DNA of 64,000 nucleotides from Nocardioides renjunii (GTDB lineage Bacteria; Actinomycetota; Actinomycetes; Propionibacteriales; Nocardioidaceae). Shown here piece after piece: positions 7,000 to 16,635 of this stretch. Made by a program: the position numbers and the translations under genes. Where the stretch lies: contig NZ_CP141058.1 of NCBI RefSeq assembly GCF_034661175.1, positions 992,001 to 1,056,000 of the forward strand. The letters are read 5' to 3'. Under the pieces are notes generated by a model, which was given only the letters and a program-made list of their open reading frames with translations, did no database searches and was not told the DNA's origin. Position 1 is the first letter of the stretch. The number at the start of each line of letters is the position of its first letter.

Positions 7000-8424
7000 G
7001 TGGCCGACTCCGCCACCATCCCCCGTCCCGACGAGGACGACAGTGAGCTCAAGCGCTCCATCACCGGCCGCCTCCTCTTCTTCTACACGCTCGGCGACGT
7101 GCTCGGCTCGGGCATCTACGTCCTCATCGGACTGGTCGCCGCAGCCGTCGGCGGCGCGTTCTGGATCGCCTTCGCCCTCGGCGTGACCATCGCGGCGATC
7201 ACCGGGTCGGCCTACGCCGAGCTGGTGACGAAGTACCCCCAGGCCGCCGGCGCCTCCCTCTACGTCAACAAGGCCTTCGGCAACCGGCCGCTCACCTTCC
7301 TGATCACCGTGTCGTTCCTCGCCGCGAGCATGGCGGCGTCGGGCTCGCTCGCCGTCGGCTTCGCGTCCTACTTCGAGACCCTGTGGTCCGGTCCGCCCGC
7401 CCTGCTCATCTCGCTGGTCTTCGTGGCGCTGCTGGTGGTCGTGAACTTCATCGGCATCACCGAGTCGGTGTGGATGAACATGCTGATGACCTTCGTCGAG
7501 GTCGCCGGCCTGCTCATCGTGCTGGTCATCGCGGTCGTCCACATCGCCGAGGGCAACGCCGACTTCGGCGTGCTCACCGAGATCGACACCTCGGGCGACT
7601 ACGGCAGCCCGGCCCTGGCCGTGCTTGCCGGCATCTCGTTCTCCTTCTTCGCCATGACCGGCTTCGAGAACACGGCCAACGTCGCCGAGGAGACCATCGA
7701 CCCCTACAAGGCCTTCCCGCGCTCGCTGGTCGGCGGCATGGTCGTGGCCGGCCTGGTCTACGTCCTGGTGTCGATGGCTGCCGCCCTGACGGTGCCGACC
7801 GAGACGCTGGCCACCTCGGACGCCGCGCTGCTCGAGGTCGTCAAGGCAGGCATCCTGCCGATCTCGACCGACTTCATGACCACGCTGTTCTCCATCATCG
7901 CCCTCGTCGCGATCACCAACACCACGCTGGTCACGATCGTCACCCAGCCGCGCGTCCTCTACGGCATGGCCCGCGAGGACGTGGTGCCCGCCGTCTTCGC
8001 CAAGATCCACCCGGTCCGCCGCAGTCCCTGGGTCGGCCTGATCTTCTCCGGTGCCGTGGTGGCGTCGCTGCTCGTCATCGGCACCCTCGTCACCGAGGCC
8101 GGTGGCGGCATCGACCTCGTCGGGCGCCTCGCCACCGTCACCGTCGTGCTCCTCCTGGCCATCTACGCGATCGTCATCGTGGCGTGCCTCAAGCTGCGTG
8201 GGCGCGACGAGGACCACCCGTTCTTCCGGGCCAACACGCCGCTGCTCTTCGTCGGCCTGGTCGGCAACCTCGCGATCCTCTACTTCACGATCTACGACGA
8301 CCCGCACTCGCTGATCTGGTGCGCGGGCCTGCTCGGCGTCGGGTTCGTGCTCTTCCTCGCCGAGTACTTCTTCGGCAGCAAGGGCACCGGCTCGTCGACT
8401 CCGCCACTCGACCAGGAGGTCTGA
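7000..8424 (+). CDS. APC-superfamily amino acid permease
   Basis: This encodes 474 residues. It has about twelve hydrophobic helices and the APC signature near the start: FFYTLGDVLGSGIYVLIGLVA, corresponding to the conserved G-S-G-I-x unwound segment of helix 1. Further motifs are YAELVTKYPQAAGASLYVNKAFG and FSFFAMTGFENTANVAEE in helix 6. It probably imports amino acids or polyamines by proton symport. The GTG at 7000 has GAGG five bases upstream; an in-frame GTG at 6955 would add 15 residues but lacks a ribosome-binding site. It is one base upstream of a universal stress protein gene, a pairing seen in other bacteria where the stress protein binds the transporter or shares its regulation. 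Confidence 0.88.
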   Translation: MADSATIPRPDEDDSELKRSITGRLLFFYTLGDVLGSGIYVLIGLVAAAVGGAFWIAFALGVTIAAITGSAYAELVTKYPQAAGASLYVNKAFGNRPLTFLITVSFLAASMAASGSLAVGFASYFETLWSGPPALLISLVFVALLVVVNFIGITESVWMNMLMTFVEVAGLLIVLVIAVVHIAEGNADFGVLTEIDTSGDYGSPALAVLAGISFSFFAMTGFENTANVAEETIDPYKAFPRSLVGGMVVAGLVYVLVSMAAALTVPTETLATSDAALLEVVKAGILPISTDFMTTLFSIIALVAITNTTLVTIVTQPRVLYGMAREDVVPAVFAKIHPVRRSPWVGLIFSGAVVASLLVIGTLVTEAGGGIDLVGRLATVTVVLLLAIYAIVIVACLKLRGRDEDHPFFRANTPLLFVGLVGNLAILYFTIYDDPHSLIWCAGLLGVGFVLFLAEYFFGSKGTGSSTPPLDQEV

Positions 8425-8425
8425 C

Positions 8426-8881
8426 ATGCACGTCATCGTCGCCACGGACGGATCGCGGCAGTCGCTCGCCGCGGCCAAGCACCTCAAGTCCTTCGCGGAC
8501 CCGGGGAAGGTCACCGACATCTCCGTGGTGGCGGTGATCCGCCCGCTGGCCTCGGTCGCGTTCGCCGACGACCTCTCCGAGGAGAACAAGTGGCCGGCCG
8601 GCTCGTTCCGCGACGCCGCCGAGAGCGCGGTCGCGACGATCGCGAAGGTCTTCGACGGCTGGGGACCCAAGGTGCACAAGCGCATCCGGAGCGGCTCCGC
8701 GGCCAACGAGATCATCAAGGCCGCCAAGCAGTACGACGCCGGCCTGGTCGTGGTCGCCGCCGGTGGCCGCGGGCTGAGCGACGCGGTCCTGCTGGGCAGC
8801 ACCGCGCAGCGCGTGCAGCACTACGCACCCTGCCCGGTGCTCGTCGTGCGCCCCGCTCCCCGCAAGCCGCGCAAGCGCTGA
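8426..8881 (+). CDS. Universal stress protein (UspA family)
   Basis: This encodes 151 residues with one Usp domain. It starts MHVIVATDGSRQSLAAAKH, the usual first strand with the conserved Asp. The ATP-binding motif G-x2-G-x9-G-S/T is present as GGRGLSDAVLLGSTAQRV near residues 113-130, and the last strand is CPVLVVRPAP. These proteins bind ATP and modulate stress responses. The start is one base after the permease stop, so the two genes form an operon. Some Usp proteins act as cytoplasmic partners of transporters; that role here is inferred from position only. Confidence 0.92.
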   Translation: MHVIVATDGSRQSLAAAKHLKSFADPGKVTDISVVAVIRPLASVAFADDLSEENKWPAGSFRDAAESAVATIAKVFDGWGPKVHKRIRSGSAANEIIKAAKQYDAGLVVVAAGGRGLSDAVLLGSTAQRVQHYAPCPVLVVRPAPRKPRKR

Positions 8882-8887
8882 GCCGCC

Positions 8888-8893
8888 TAGGGT
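8888..8893 (+). promoter_or_regulatory. -10 element TAGGGT, leaderless-type start
   Basis: TAGGGT ends six bases before the ATG at 8900 and no Shine-Dalgarno site is present. The spacing places the transcription start at or next to the ATG. Confidence 0.5.
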
Positions 8894-8899
8894 GTCCGC

Positions 8900-9256
8900 A
8901 TGGAGACCCTGCGGCTGGTGCTGCTCCTCATCCACGTCCTCGGCTTCGCCGCGCTGCTCGGCGGCCTCCTGGTGCAGGTGCGCGAGCCGCACAAGGTCGT
9001 CAACCCGCCGATGCGCGACGGAGCCGGTACGGCGTTCCTGGCCGGGCTGCTGCTCGTCGGCGTGCTCGAGGCGGGCGACACGGACGTGGACCACGCCAAG
9101 ATCGGCGTGAAGTTCGGCATCGGCCTGGTCATCCTGGTCCTGGTGATGGTCAACATGCGCAAGCCGCGCATCCCGCAGGGGCTCTACCTCGGTCTGCTCG
9201 TGCTGACGGTCGCCAACATCGCGGTCGCCATCTTCTGGTCGCCCGTGCACACCTGA
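8900..9256 (+). CDS. Small four-span membrane protein, unknown function
   Basis: This encodes 118 residues. Four hydrophobic segments lie near residues 4-26, 43-58, 70-87 and 92-112, with short charged loops between them (QVREPHKVVNPP and EAGDTDVDHAKIG). Proteins of this size and pattern are common beside actinobacterial genes of unrelated function, and I do not assign one here. The ATG has no Shine-Dalgarno site and is preceded by TAGGGT, suggesting a leaderless message. It lies 18 bp after the stress protein gene and 47 bp before pcrA. Confidence 0.75.
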   Translation: METLRLVLLLIHVLGFAALLGGLLVQVREPHKVVNPPMRDGAGTAFLAGLLLVGVLEAGDTDVDHAKIGVKFGIGLVILVLVMVNMRKPRIPQGLYLGLLVLTVANIAVAIFWSPVHT

Positions 9257-9288
9257 GGTCGGCGACCGGGGCTGTCCCACCCGCCGCC

Positions 9289-9294
9289 TAGGCT
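9289..9294 (+). promoter_or_regulatory. -10 element TAGGCT upstream of pcrA
   Basis: TAGGCT ends nine bases before the ATG at 9304. No clear -35 hexamer or ribosome-binding site is seen, consistent with a very short or absent leader. Confidence 0.45.
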
Positions 9295-9303
9295 GGGGAC
9301 GAC

Positions 9304-11697
9304 ATGAGCCCCACCGACACCTCCCTCGATCAGGCCGCGACGGACCACCCCCTCCTCGAGGGCCTCAACGAGCCCCAGCGTGCGGCCGTGACGCACGCCG
9401 GCGCGCCCCTGCTCGTCGTCGCCGGCGCCGGCTCGGGCAAGACCCGGGTGCTGACGCGTCGGATCGCCTGGCTCATCGACGAGCGCAAGGCCCACCCGGG
9501 CTCGATCCTGGCGATCACCTTCACCAACAAGGCCGCGGCCGAGATGAAGGAGCGGGTCGAGGATCTCGTCGGCCGGCGCGCCCGGATCATGTGGGTCTCG
9601 ACGTTCCACTCCTCGTGCGTGCGCATCCTGCGCAAGGAGATCGACCGGGTCGGGTTCAAGTCCAACTTCTCGATCTACGACGCCGCGGACTCCAAGCGGC
9701 TGATGACGCTCGTGCTGCGCGACCTCGAGCTCGACCCCAAGCGCTACCAGCCCAACGCCGTGCTGCACTGGGTCTCGGACCAGAAGAACGAGCTGCGCGA
9801 CGCCGAGGACGCCGCCAAGGAGGCCCGCAACTCGTTCGAGGAGGCCTACGCCTCGGCCTACACCCACTACCAGCGCCGCCTGCGCGAGGCCAACGCCCTC
9901 GACTTCGACGACCTCATCATGACGACGGTGCACCTGCTCCAGGCGTTCCCCGACGTGCGCGAGAACTACCGCCGCCGGTTCCGCCACGTCCTCGTCGACG
10001 AGTACCAGGACACCAACCACGCGCAGTACAGCCTCATCCAGCAGCTGTGCGGGCAGTCCTTCGAGGAGACCGGGACGGCCGACGCCGAGGAAGCAGGGGA
10101 GCGGGTCGGCCCGAGCGAGCTGATGGTCGTCGGCGACGCCGACCAGTCGATCTACGCCTTCCGCGGGGCCGACATCCGCAACATCCTCGACTTCGAGCAG
10201 GACTTCCCCGACGCGTCGACCATTCTCCTCGAGCAGAACTACCGCTCCACGCAGACGATCCTGACCGCCGCGAACTCGGTCATCGGCAACAACCGCGGGC
10301 GCAAGCCCAAGCGGCTGTGGACCGACGCGGGCGACGGCGAGCGGATCGTCGGCTACGTCTCCGACGACGAGCACGACGAGGCGCGCTTCGTCAGCGAGGA
10401 GATCGACAAGCTCGTCGACGACGCGGGGGTCCGGCCCGCCGACGTCGCGGTGTTCTACCGCACCAACGCCCAGTCCCGGGTGTTCGAGGAGGTGTTCATC
10501 CGCACCGGCCAGCCCTACAAGGTCGTGGGCGGGGTGCGCTTCTACGAGCGCCGCGAGGTCCGCGACGCGCTGGCCTACCTGCGCATGCTGGTCAACACCG
10601 CCGACGAGATCTCGCTCCGACGGGTGCTCAACACCCCCAAGCGCGGCATCGGCGACCGGGCTGAGGCCTGCATCGCCGCCCTCGCCGAGCGGGACCGGAC
10701 CACCTTCTGGGAGGCGCTCACCCGCGCCGCCGAGGCGCCGGGCCTGGCGACCCGCAGCCTCAAGAACATCGAGGCGTTCGTCGCGATGGTGCAGGAGATC
10801 CAGTCGATGGTCGAGGCCGACGAGCGCCCCGACGTCATCCTCGAGTCCGTCCTGGAGCGCTCGGGCTACCTCAGCGAGCTCGAGGCGAGCGACGACCCCC
10901 AGGACGCCACCCGGGTGGAGAACCTCGCCGAGCTCGTCGCGGTCGCCCGCGAGTTCGCCGAGGACCCGCAGCCGGGTCCGAGCGCCGACCCTGCCGACAT
11001 CGAGGCCGGGACCGTGGCGGTCGGCCTCGGTGACTTCCTCGAGCGGGTGGCCCTCGTGGCCGACGCCGACCAGATCCCCGACTCGCCCGACGGCGACGAC
11101 TCCGGGGTCGTGACGCTGATGACGCTGCACACCGCGAAGGGGCTCGAGTTCCCCGTCGTCTTCCTCACCGGGCTGGAGGACGGCGTCTTCCCCCACCAGC
11201 GCTCGCTCGGTGACCAGCCCGAGCTGGAGGAGGAGCGCCGCCTCGCCTACGTCGGCCTCACCCGGGCCCAGCAGCGGCTCTACGTCTCCCGGGCGCTGGT
11301 CAGGTCGGCCTGGGGAGCGCCCAGCCACAACCCGGCCAGCCGCTTCCTCGACGAGCTGCCTGTCGACCTCGTCGACTGGCGCCGCACGGCCGTCGAGCAG
11401 ACGCGCTGGGGGCGACCCGACCTCACCGGCGGCTCGACGCGCCTCGGCACGCCGACCGACGCCGGCCGGCGCAACTTCTCCTCAGCGGCGATGCGCGCCG
11501 ACGTCGCCGCCAAGTCCAAGCCGGCCCGGCCGATCCCGAGCCTCGAGCCGGGCGACCGGGTCGTGCACGACTCGTTCGGCATGGGCACGGTCGTGGCGGT
11601 CGACGGCGTCGCGGAGAAGTCGGTCGCCTCGATCGACTTCGGCTCCGAGGGCGTCAAGCGCCTGCTGCTGCGCTACGCGCCGGTGGAGAAGCTCTAG
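9304..11697 (+). CDS. pcrA: ATP-dependent DNA helicase PcrA/UvrD1
   Basis: This encodes 797 residues of a UvrD-family superfamily-1 helicase, a 3'-5' translocase for repair and replication restart. The Q motif region LNEPQRAAVTH is at ~21-31 and Walker A GAGSGKT at 41-47. Motif II DEYQD is at 232-236, motif III GDADQSIYAFRGAD follows, and motif V/VI regions are near TLHTAKGLEFPVVFLTG and EERRLAYVGLTRAQQ. The last ~50 residues (GDRVVHDSFGMGTVVAV) form the Tudor-like C-terminal domain of UvrD1/PcrA, which contacts RNA polymerase or Ku in other bacteria. Its position next to an M23 peptidase and sucC matches the mycobacterial uvrD1 locus. Confidence 0.96.
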   Translation: MSPTDTSLDQAATDHPLLEGLNEPQRAAVTHAGAPLLVVAGAGSGKTRVLTRRIAWLIDERKAHPGSILAITFTNKAAAEMKERVEDLVGRRARIMWVSTFHSSCVRILRKEIDRVGFKSNFSIYDAADSKRLMTLVLRDLELDPKRYQPNAVLHWVSDQKNELRDAEDAAKEARNSFEEAYASAYTHYQRRLREANALDFDDLIMTTVHLLQAFPDVRENYRRRFRHVLVDEYQDTNHAQYSLIQQLCGQSFEETGTADAEEAGERVGPSELMVVGDADQSIYAFRGADIRNILDFEQDFPDASTILLEQNYRSTQTILTAANSVIGNNRGRKPKRLWTDAGDGERIVGYVSDDEHDEARFVSEEIDKLVDDAGVRPADVAVFYRTNAQSRVFEEVFIRTGQPYKVVGGVRFYERREVRDALAYLRMLVNTADEISLRRVLNTPKRGIGDRAEACIAALAERDRTTFWEALTRAAEAPGLATRSLKNIEAFVAMVQEIQSMVEADERPDVILESVLERSGYLSELEASDDPQDATRVENLAELVAVAREFAEDPQPGPSADPADIEAGTVAVGLGDFLERVALVADADQIPDSPDGDDSGVVTLMTLHTAKGLEFPVVFLTGLEDGVFPHQRSLGDQPELEEERRLAYVGLTRAQQRLYVSRALVRSAWGAPSHNPASRFLDELPVDLVDWRRTAVEQTRWGRPDLTGGSTRLGTPTDAGRRNFSSAAMRADVAAKSKPARPIPSLEPGDRVVHDSFGMGTVVAVDGVAEKSVASIDFGSEGVKRLLLRYAPVEKL

Positions 11698-11732
11698 CGG
11701 CGGGCTCCCGCCGGTCGGGACCGATGCTCGGC

Positions 11733-11853
11733 GTACGTCATGGGTGCTGGTCGCCGGGGCGACCGTCGGCGATGACGCTGCTGCCGTACGTCATGGGTGC
11801 TGGTCGCCGGGGCGACCGCCGGCCATGACGCTGTCGTACGTCATGGCCCGGCC
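11733..11853. repeat. Tandem 53/50-bp units that each fold into a two-stem hairpin
   Basis: The sequence beginning GTACGTCATGGGTGCTGG occurs at 11733 and 11786, and its first part again at 11836. Each full unit folds as CGTCAT ... GGTCGCC GG GGCGACC ... ATGACG: an outer 6-8 bp stem, a symmetric internal loop and a perfect 7-bp inner stem. The units lie between the convergent pcrA and M23 peptidase genes. They could act as a doubled bidirectional terminator, though there is no T-run. Confidence 0.7.
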
Positions 11854-11857
11854 TCGG

Positions 11858-12685
11858 TCACGGAACGATGCCGTGCTCGACGAAGGCCTGGAACGGGTCG
11901 ACGGGGTCGCCGCCGCCGGGCCGCACCTCGAGGTGGAGGTGGGAGCCGGTCACGTTGCCGGTGGTGCCGACGGTGCCGATGACCTCGCCGCCGTTGACGC
12001 GGTCGCCGACCGAGACGTAGGTCGACGTCTGGTGGCAGAACCAGATCTCGGTGCCGTCGTCGAGGGTGATGACCGTCTTGTTGCCGTAGGCCCCGTCGTA
12101 GCCGGTCTCGGTGACCGTGCCGTTGGCGACCGCGATGATCGGGTCACCGCTGTTGGCGTTGAAGTCCAGGCCGGTGTGGTAGCTGGCCCAGAGGCCGTAC
12201 TGCCCGAACGTCGCGGTGATGCCGTAGCTCTCGAGGGGGAGAACCCACTTGTTCTCCTTGATCTTCGCCGCCTGCTGCTCGGCGGCCCGGCGCATCTCCT
12301 CGAGCTTGGCCGCACGCTCGGCCATCTGCTTCTCGGCCAGGGCGAGGAGCTCGGGATCGGTCTCCTCGCCGGCCTCGCGGGTGGCGCTGCGGCTCGCGAT
12401 GGCACCGCGGCGCGCGAGCGCCTGGCCGCTGATCGAGCCGACGGCGCCGCTGGCCTCGAGGGAGGAGCCCGTGGGGGTCAGGTTCGAGACGCCGGCACCG
12501 GACGCGGTGACGGCTCCACCGGCGGAGATGGCCAGGACGGCGACACCTGCCACGAGGGGCAGGGAAGGCAGGCTGCGGACCGCCGAGCGGCGGGGCGGCG
12601 TCGATGCGCGCCGCTTGCCGGTCACGGGTGCAGCCGGTGCCGAGGTGCGACGCTTGGGAGCGCGCTCCGCTCGGTGGTTGCCCAT
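11858..12685 (-). CDS. M23-family peptidoglycan endopeptidase, membrane-anchored
   Basis: This encodes 275 residues. After a basic Ala/Pro-rich N-terminus, one membrane segment or uncleaved signal lies at ~42-62 (LPLVAGVAVLAISAGGAV). A coiled-coil-like helix follows at ~110-146. The LytM/M23 zinc metallopeptidase domain lies at ~150-265, with His170 and Asp174 in HTGLD, and His249 and His251 in SHLHLEVRPGG. All zinc ligands are intact, so it should be an active cell-wall hydrolase outside the membrane. The ATG at 12685 is preferred over a TTG five codons upstream. The order pcrA, M23 peptidase, sucC, sucD is the one found around mycobacterial Rv0950c. Confidence 0.9.
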   Translation of the reverse strand: MGNHRAERAPKRRTSAPAAPVTGKRRASTPPRRSAVRSLPSLPLVAGVAVLAISAGGAVTASGAGVSNLTPTGSSLEASGAVGSISGQALARRGAIASRSATREAGEETDPELLALAEKQMAERAAKLEEMRRAAEQQAAKIKENKWVLPLESYGITATFGQYGLWASYHTGLDFNANSGDPIIAVANGTVTETGYDGAYGNKTVITLDDGTEIWFCHQTSTYVSVGDRVNGGEVIGTVGTTGNVTGSHLHLEVRPGGGDPVDPFQAFVEHGIVP

Positions 12686-12741
12686 AGGGGTATTTACCAA
12701 TCTGCCGGGTCAGGGGGGTCGGGTCGGCAAGACCGCGCACG

Positions 12742-12772
12742 ACTGTAACGGAAAGATCACGGGAAAGTGCAA
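12742..12772 (-). promoter_or_regulatory. Candidate promoter of the M23 peptidase gene
   Basis: On the minus strand, TTGCAC (12772-12767) is followed 17 bases later by GTTACA (12749-12744) or 19 bases later by TACAGT (12747-12742). This would give a leader of about 50 bases. Confidence 0.4.
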
Positions 12773-12852
12773 CCCTCGACCAAATCGGTGGAGGTACCCG
12801 CCTCACCGGCCGCTATGCGGACGCCCGAGCAGCCGCCGGCTCGGCCGCCCGA

Positions 12853-14175
12853 TCAGACGCGGGCCGCCTGGTAGCGCTCCAGCGCCTCCGCGCGCTCCGC
12901 GGCGTGGTCGACGATCCGGGGCGGGTAGCCATGCTCGTAGCCGACGTCGGACTTCCACGGCTCGTGCGCGGCCTTGCCGGGCAGGTGCGCGAGCTCGGGG
13001 ACCCAGCGGCGTACGTAGTCGCCCTGCGGGTCGAACTTGAGGCCCTGCGTCACGGGGTTGAAGACCCGGAAGTAGGGCGAGGCGTCCGTGCCGGTGCCGG
13101 CCACCCACTGCCAGCCGTGGTTGTTGGACGCCACGTCGCCGTCGATCAGCAGGTCGAGGAAGTGGCGCGCCCCGACCCCCCACCACACGTGGAGGTCCTT
13201 GGTGAGGAACGAGGCGGTGATCATCCGCAGCCGGTTGTGCATCCAGCCCACCTGCATCATCTGGCGCATCCCCGCGTCCACGATGGGATAGCCGGTCGTG
13301 CCGCTCTTCCACGCCTCGATCGCGTCAACCGGGTCGTCGTAGCGCATCCCGCGCAGTGCCGGCTTGAGGTCGGCCCAGGCGGAGGCGGGGTGGTGCCACA
13401 GCACGTCGGCGTAGAACTCGCGCCAGGCGATCTCGTTGGCGTACGTCGAGCGGGTGTCCATCTCGGCCAGCAGGGACCGCGGGTGCAGGACCCCGAGGTG
13501 GAGGTAGGGCGACAGGCGCGACGTGCCGTCGTGGTCGGGCCGGTTGCGCTCGGTCTTGTAGTGGCGCAGGCCGTCGTCGCGGAAGGCGCGCCACCGGCGC
13601 CATGCGGCGTCCTCGCCGGCCCCGGGCAGGTCGAGCGGTGCGTCGGCCACGGCCTGCTCGAGGAGGCGGACCGCCTTCGGGTCCGAGTCGGCCGGCACGA
13701 GGTCGGGGGACCGGGGCGCGGCCGCGGGCTCGGGCCACCCGCGCTCGCGCCAGGCCCGCGCGTAGGCGCTGAAGACCTGGTAGGGCCCGCCGCTGCCGTT
13801 GCGCACCAGGCCGGGCCCGACGGCGTACGGCGAGCCGGTGGGCACGAGCTCGACGCGTCCGCCGACCGCGTCGTCGCGGCGGCGGCCGTAGGGCGTGGTC
13901 TCGGCCGAGACGTGCACGCGGCGTCCGTCCGCGAGCCGCGGCACGACCTCGCGCGGGTCGCCGTGGTGGATGGCGAGCGGGATGCGCTCGGCGAGCGAGA
14001 GGACGTTGGCGGCGAGCCAGGCGCGGCGCGCGGCCCCGGCGCCGTCCCACACGGCCGGGTCGACGACGAACAGCGCCGCCGCCGGCCCCTCGTCGAGCGC
14101 CGCGAGGAGCGCGGGGTTGTCGCGCAGCCGCAGGTCGCGCCGGAACCACATCACCGAGGTGCTCGAGGTGGACAT
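12853..14175 (-). CDS. phr: Deoxyribodipyrimidine photo-lyase
   Basis: This encodes 440 residues. The enzyme repairs cyclobutane pyrimidine dimers using FAD and blue light. The N-terminal alpha/beta domain begins MWFRRDLRLRDNPAL, the family hallmark. The FAD-binding helical domain shows GTSRLSPYLHLGVLHPRSL, WREFYADVLWHHP, TTGYPIVDAGMRQMMQVGWMHNR and SNNHGWQWVAGTGTDASPYFRVFNP, all at expected spacing. The tryptophans and Asn near the C-terminus match class I CPD photolyases. GGAGGA lies only two bases before ATG 14175, closer than usual; an ATG eight codons in is an alternative. The gene interrupts the M23-sucC neighbours of the conserved core block. Confidence 0.94.
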   Translation of the reverse strand: MSTSSTSVMWFRRDLRLRDNPALLAALDEGPAAALFVVDPAVWDGAGAARRAWLAANVLSLAERIPLAIHHGDPREVVPRLADGRRVHVSAETTPYGRRRDDAVGGRVELVPTGSPYAVGPGLVRNGSGGPYQVFSAYARAWRERGWPEPAAAPRSPDLVPADSDPKAVRLLEQAVADAPLDLPGAGEDAAWRRWRAFRDDGLRHYKTERNRPDHDGTSRLSPYLHLGVLHPRSLLAEMDTRSTYANEIAWREFYADVLWHHPASAWADLKPALRGMRYDDPVDAIEAWKSGTTGYPIVDAGMRQMMQVGWMHNRLRMITASFLTKDLHVWWGVGARHFLDLLIDGDVASNNHGWQWVAGTGTDASPYFRVFNPVTQGLKFDPQGDYVRRWVPELAHLPGKAAHEPWKSDVGYEHGYPPRIVDHAAERAEALERYQAARV

Positions 14176-14271
14176 GTCCTCCAACGTAGCCCGACCGTGT
14201 AGCCCGACGGTGTGCTCCGACGGTGACGACCACCACGCGCACCCGACCTCGTGCGACCCACCGGACAGGAC

Positions 14272-14277
14272 TAGGGT
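14272..14277 (+). promoter_or_regulatory. -10 element TAGGGT upstream of sucC
   Basis: TAGGGT is placed 51 bases before the GTG start at 14329, giving a leader of about 45 bases. No good -35 hexamer is visible. Upstream, at about 14188-14226, is an imperfect threefold repeat of a CCGACGGTGTG-like unit. Confidence 0.4.
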
Positions 14278-14328
14278 GCCGAGAGGAAATCCCGCGCACT
14301 GTTGCAGACGAAAAGGACTGGGTACGCC

Positions 14329-15498
14329 GTGGATCTGATGGAGTTTCAGGCGAAGGAGCTCTTCGCCAAGCATGGAGTGGTGACCACCCTGGGTGTCGTC
14401 GCCGAGACCCCGGAGGCCGCCCGAGCAGCCGCCGAGGAGATGGGCGGGGTCACGGTCGTCAAGGCGCAGGTCAAGGCCGGCGGCCGCGGCAAGGCCGGTG
14501 GCGTGAAGATCGCCAAGACCGCCGACGAGGCCGAGTCCTACGCCCGCGACATCATCGGGATGGAGATCAAGGGCCTGCGCGTCAACCGCGTCCTGGTCAC
14601 CCCGGCGACGCCGCCGGTGGAGGAGTACTACTTCTCCTTCCTGCTCGACCGCTCCAACCGCTCGCACCTGTGCATCGCATCGGTCGAGGGCGGCGTGGAG
14701 ATCGAGGAGGTCGCCAAGACCAACCCCGACGCCGTGAAGCAGATCCGGATCGACGCCCTCGAGGGCGTCACGCCGGAGAAGGCCGCCGCGATCGTCGACG
14801 AGGCGAAGTTCCCCGCCGAGCTGCGCGACCAGGCCATCGAGATGGTCCAGAAGCTGTGGCAGGTCTACGTCGAGGAGGACGCCACCCTCGTCGAGGTCAA
14901 CCCGCTCGCCCGCCTCGAAGGCGACAAGCTCGAGGCGCTGGACGGCAAGGTGTCCCTCGACGACAACGCCTCGGAGGTCCGCCACCCCGACCACGAGCAG
15001 TTCGAGATCCGCGAGGAGGCCGACCCCCTCGAGGCGAAGGCCAAGGACAAGGGCCTCAACTACGTCAAGCTCGACGGCCAGGTCGGCATCATCGGCAACG
15101 GCGCGGGGCTCGTGATGAGCACCCTCGACGTCGTCGCGTACGCCGGTGAGGCCCACGGCGGCGTGAAGCCCGCCAACTTCCTCGACATCGGCGGCGGCGC
15201 CAACGCCCAGGTGATGGCCGACGGCCTCGACGTGATCCTCAACGACGAGCAGGTCAAGAGCGTCTTCGTCAACGTCTTCGGCGGCATCACGGCGTGCGAC
15301 GAGGTCGCCAACGGCATCAAGGGTGCCCTGGAGATCCTCGGCGACAGCGCCACCAAGCCGCTCGTCGTGCGCCTCGACGGCAACAACGTCGACAAGGGCC
15401 GCGCGATCCTCGACGAGCTCAACCACCCGCTGGTCACCCAGGTCGACACGATGGACGGCGCGGCCGACAAGGCCGCCGAGCTCGCCCACCAGGCCTGA
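14329..15498 (+). CDS. sucC: Succinyl-CoA synthetase (ADP-forming) subunit beta
   Basis: This encodes 389 residues, the normal length for the beta subunit. It converts succinyl-CoA, ADP and phosphate to succinate, CoA and ATP with SucD. The sequence begins [17 protein letters not shown], and the ATP-grasp domain shows [18 protein letters not shown]. Near the end, [18 protein letters not shown] and [10 protein letters not shown] are the canonical C-terminal CoA-ligase motifs. I chose the GTG at 14329, which gives the family N-terminus; AAGGA is 11 bases upstream. A start at 14302 would add an untypical extension. sucD follows after 17 bp, so the two form an operon. Confidence 0.97.
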   Translation: MDLMEFQAKELFAKHGVVTTLGVVAETPEAARAAAEEMGGVTVVKAQVKAGGRGKAGGVKIAKTADEAESYARDIIGMEIKGLRVNRVLVTPATPPVEEYYFSFLLDRSNRSHLCIASVEGGVEIEEVAKTNPDAVKQIRIDALEGVTPEKAAAIVDEAKFPAELRDQAIEMVQKLWQVYVEEDATLVEVNPLARLEGDKLEALDGKVSLDDNASEVRHPDHEQFEIREEADPLEAKAKDKGLNYVKLDGQVGIIGNGAGLVMSTLDVVAYAGEAHGGVKPANFLDIGGGANAQVMADGLDVILNDEQVKSVFVNVFGGITACDEVANGIKGALEILGDSATKPLVVRLDGNNVDKGRAILDELNHPLVTQVDTMDGAADKAAELAHQA

Positions 15499-15515
15499 GA
15501 GAGAGAACTGAACCG

Positions 15516-16397
<882 letters not shown>

Positions 16398-16437
16398 TCG
16401 GCACCCGCGCCCGGGCGATCCGGACGGCTCCCCTCCA

Positions 16438-16469
16438 GACGGCTCCGCAGGTCATCCTGCGGGGCCGTC
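16438..16469 (+). terminator. Intrinsic-type hairpin downstream of sucCD
   Basis: GACGGCTCCGCAGG pairs with CCTGCGGGGCCGTC around the loop TCAT, a 14-bp stem with one mismatch. No U-tract follows, as is common in high-GC actinobacteria. The remaining bases up to 16635 hold no convincing gene; a 92-codon minus-strand reading there has the composition of an antisense frame. Confidence 0.7.
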
Positions 16470-16635
16470 CGGCCGTCGTGGCGGATCTCGTGCCGGGTCG
16501 GCCGCCTCGCCTCCCAGAGCACGCGCCAGACGACGTGGGCGCCGAGCAGACGGACCGGCGCCACCGGAGAGACGCGCCGTGGCGACGGGAGGGTTGGGCA
16601 GGCCGAGCTGGCCAGCGTCGAAGGAATGGACATGT

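Noticed and set aside
6634..8802. 722-codon minus-strand frame opposite the permease and stress protein genes
   Set aside because: It is His/Asp/Gly-rich low-complexity sequence antisense to two recognised genes.
9184..11328. 714-codon open frame on the minus strand opposite pcrA
   Set aside because: It is antisense to a clear helicase, and its product is Val/Gly/Asp/Arg/His-rich without domains, the usual mirror of a high-GC gene.
12686..12840. Possible c-di-AMP (ydaO) riboswitch before the M23 peptidase gene
   Set aside because: Only a short GACCCGACCC / CCCGGCAG resemblance is seen; the conserved 5' helices are missing, and the likely promoter leaves a leader that is too short.
14176..15489. 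Long N-terminal extension of the photolyase frame
   Set aside because: It runs antisense through sucC and has no photolyase homology; the true N-terminus begins at 14175.
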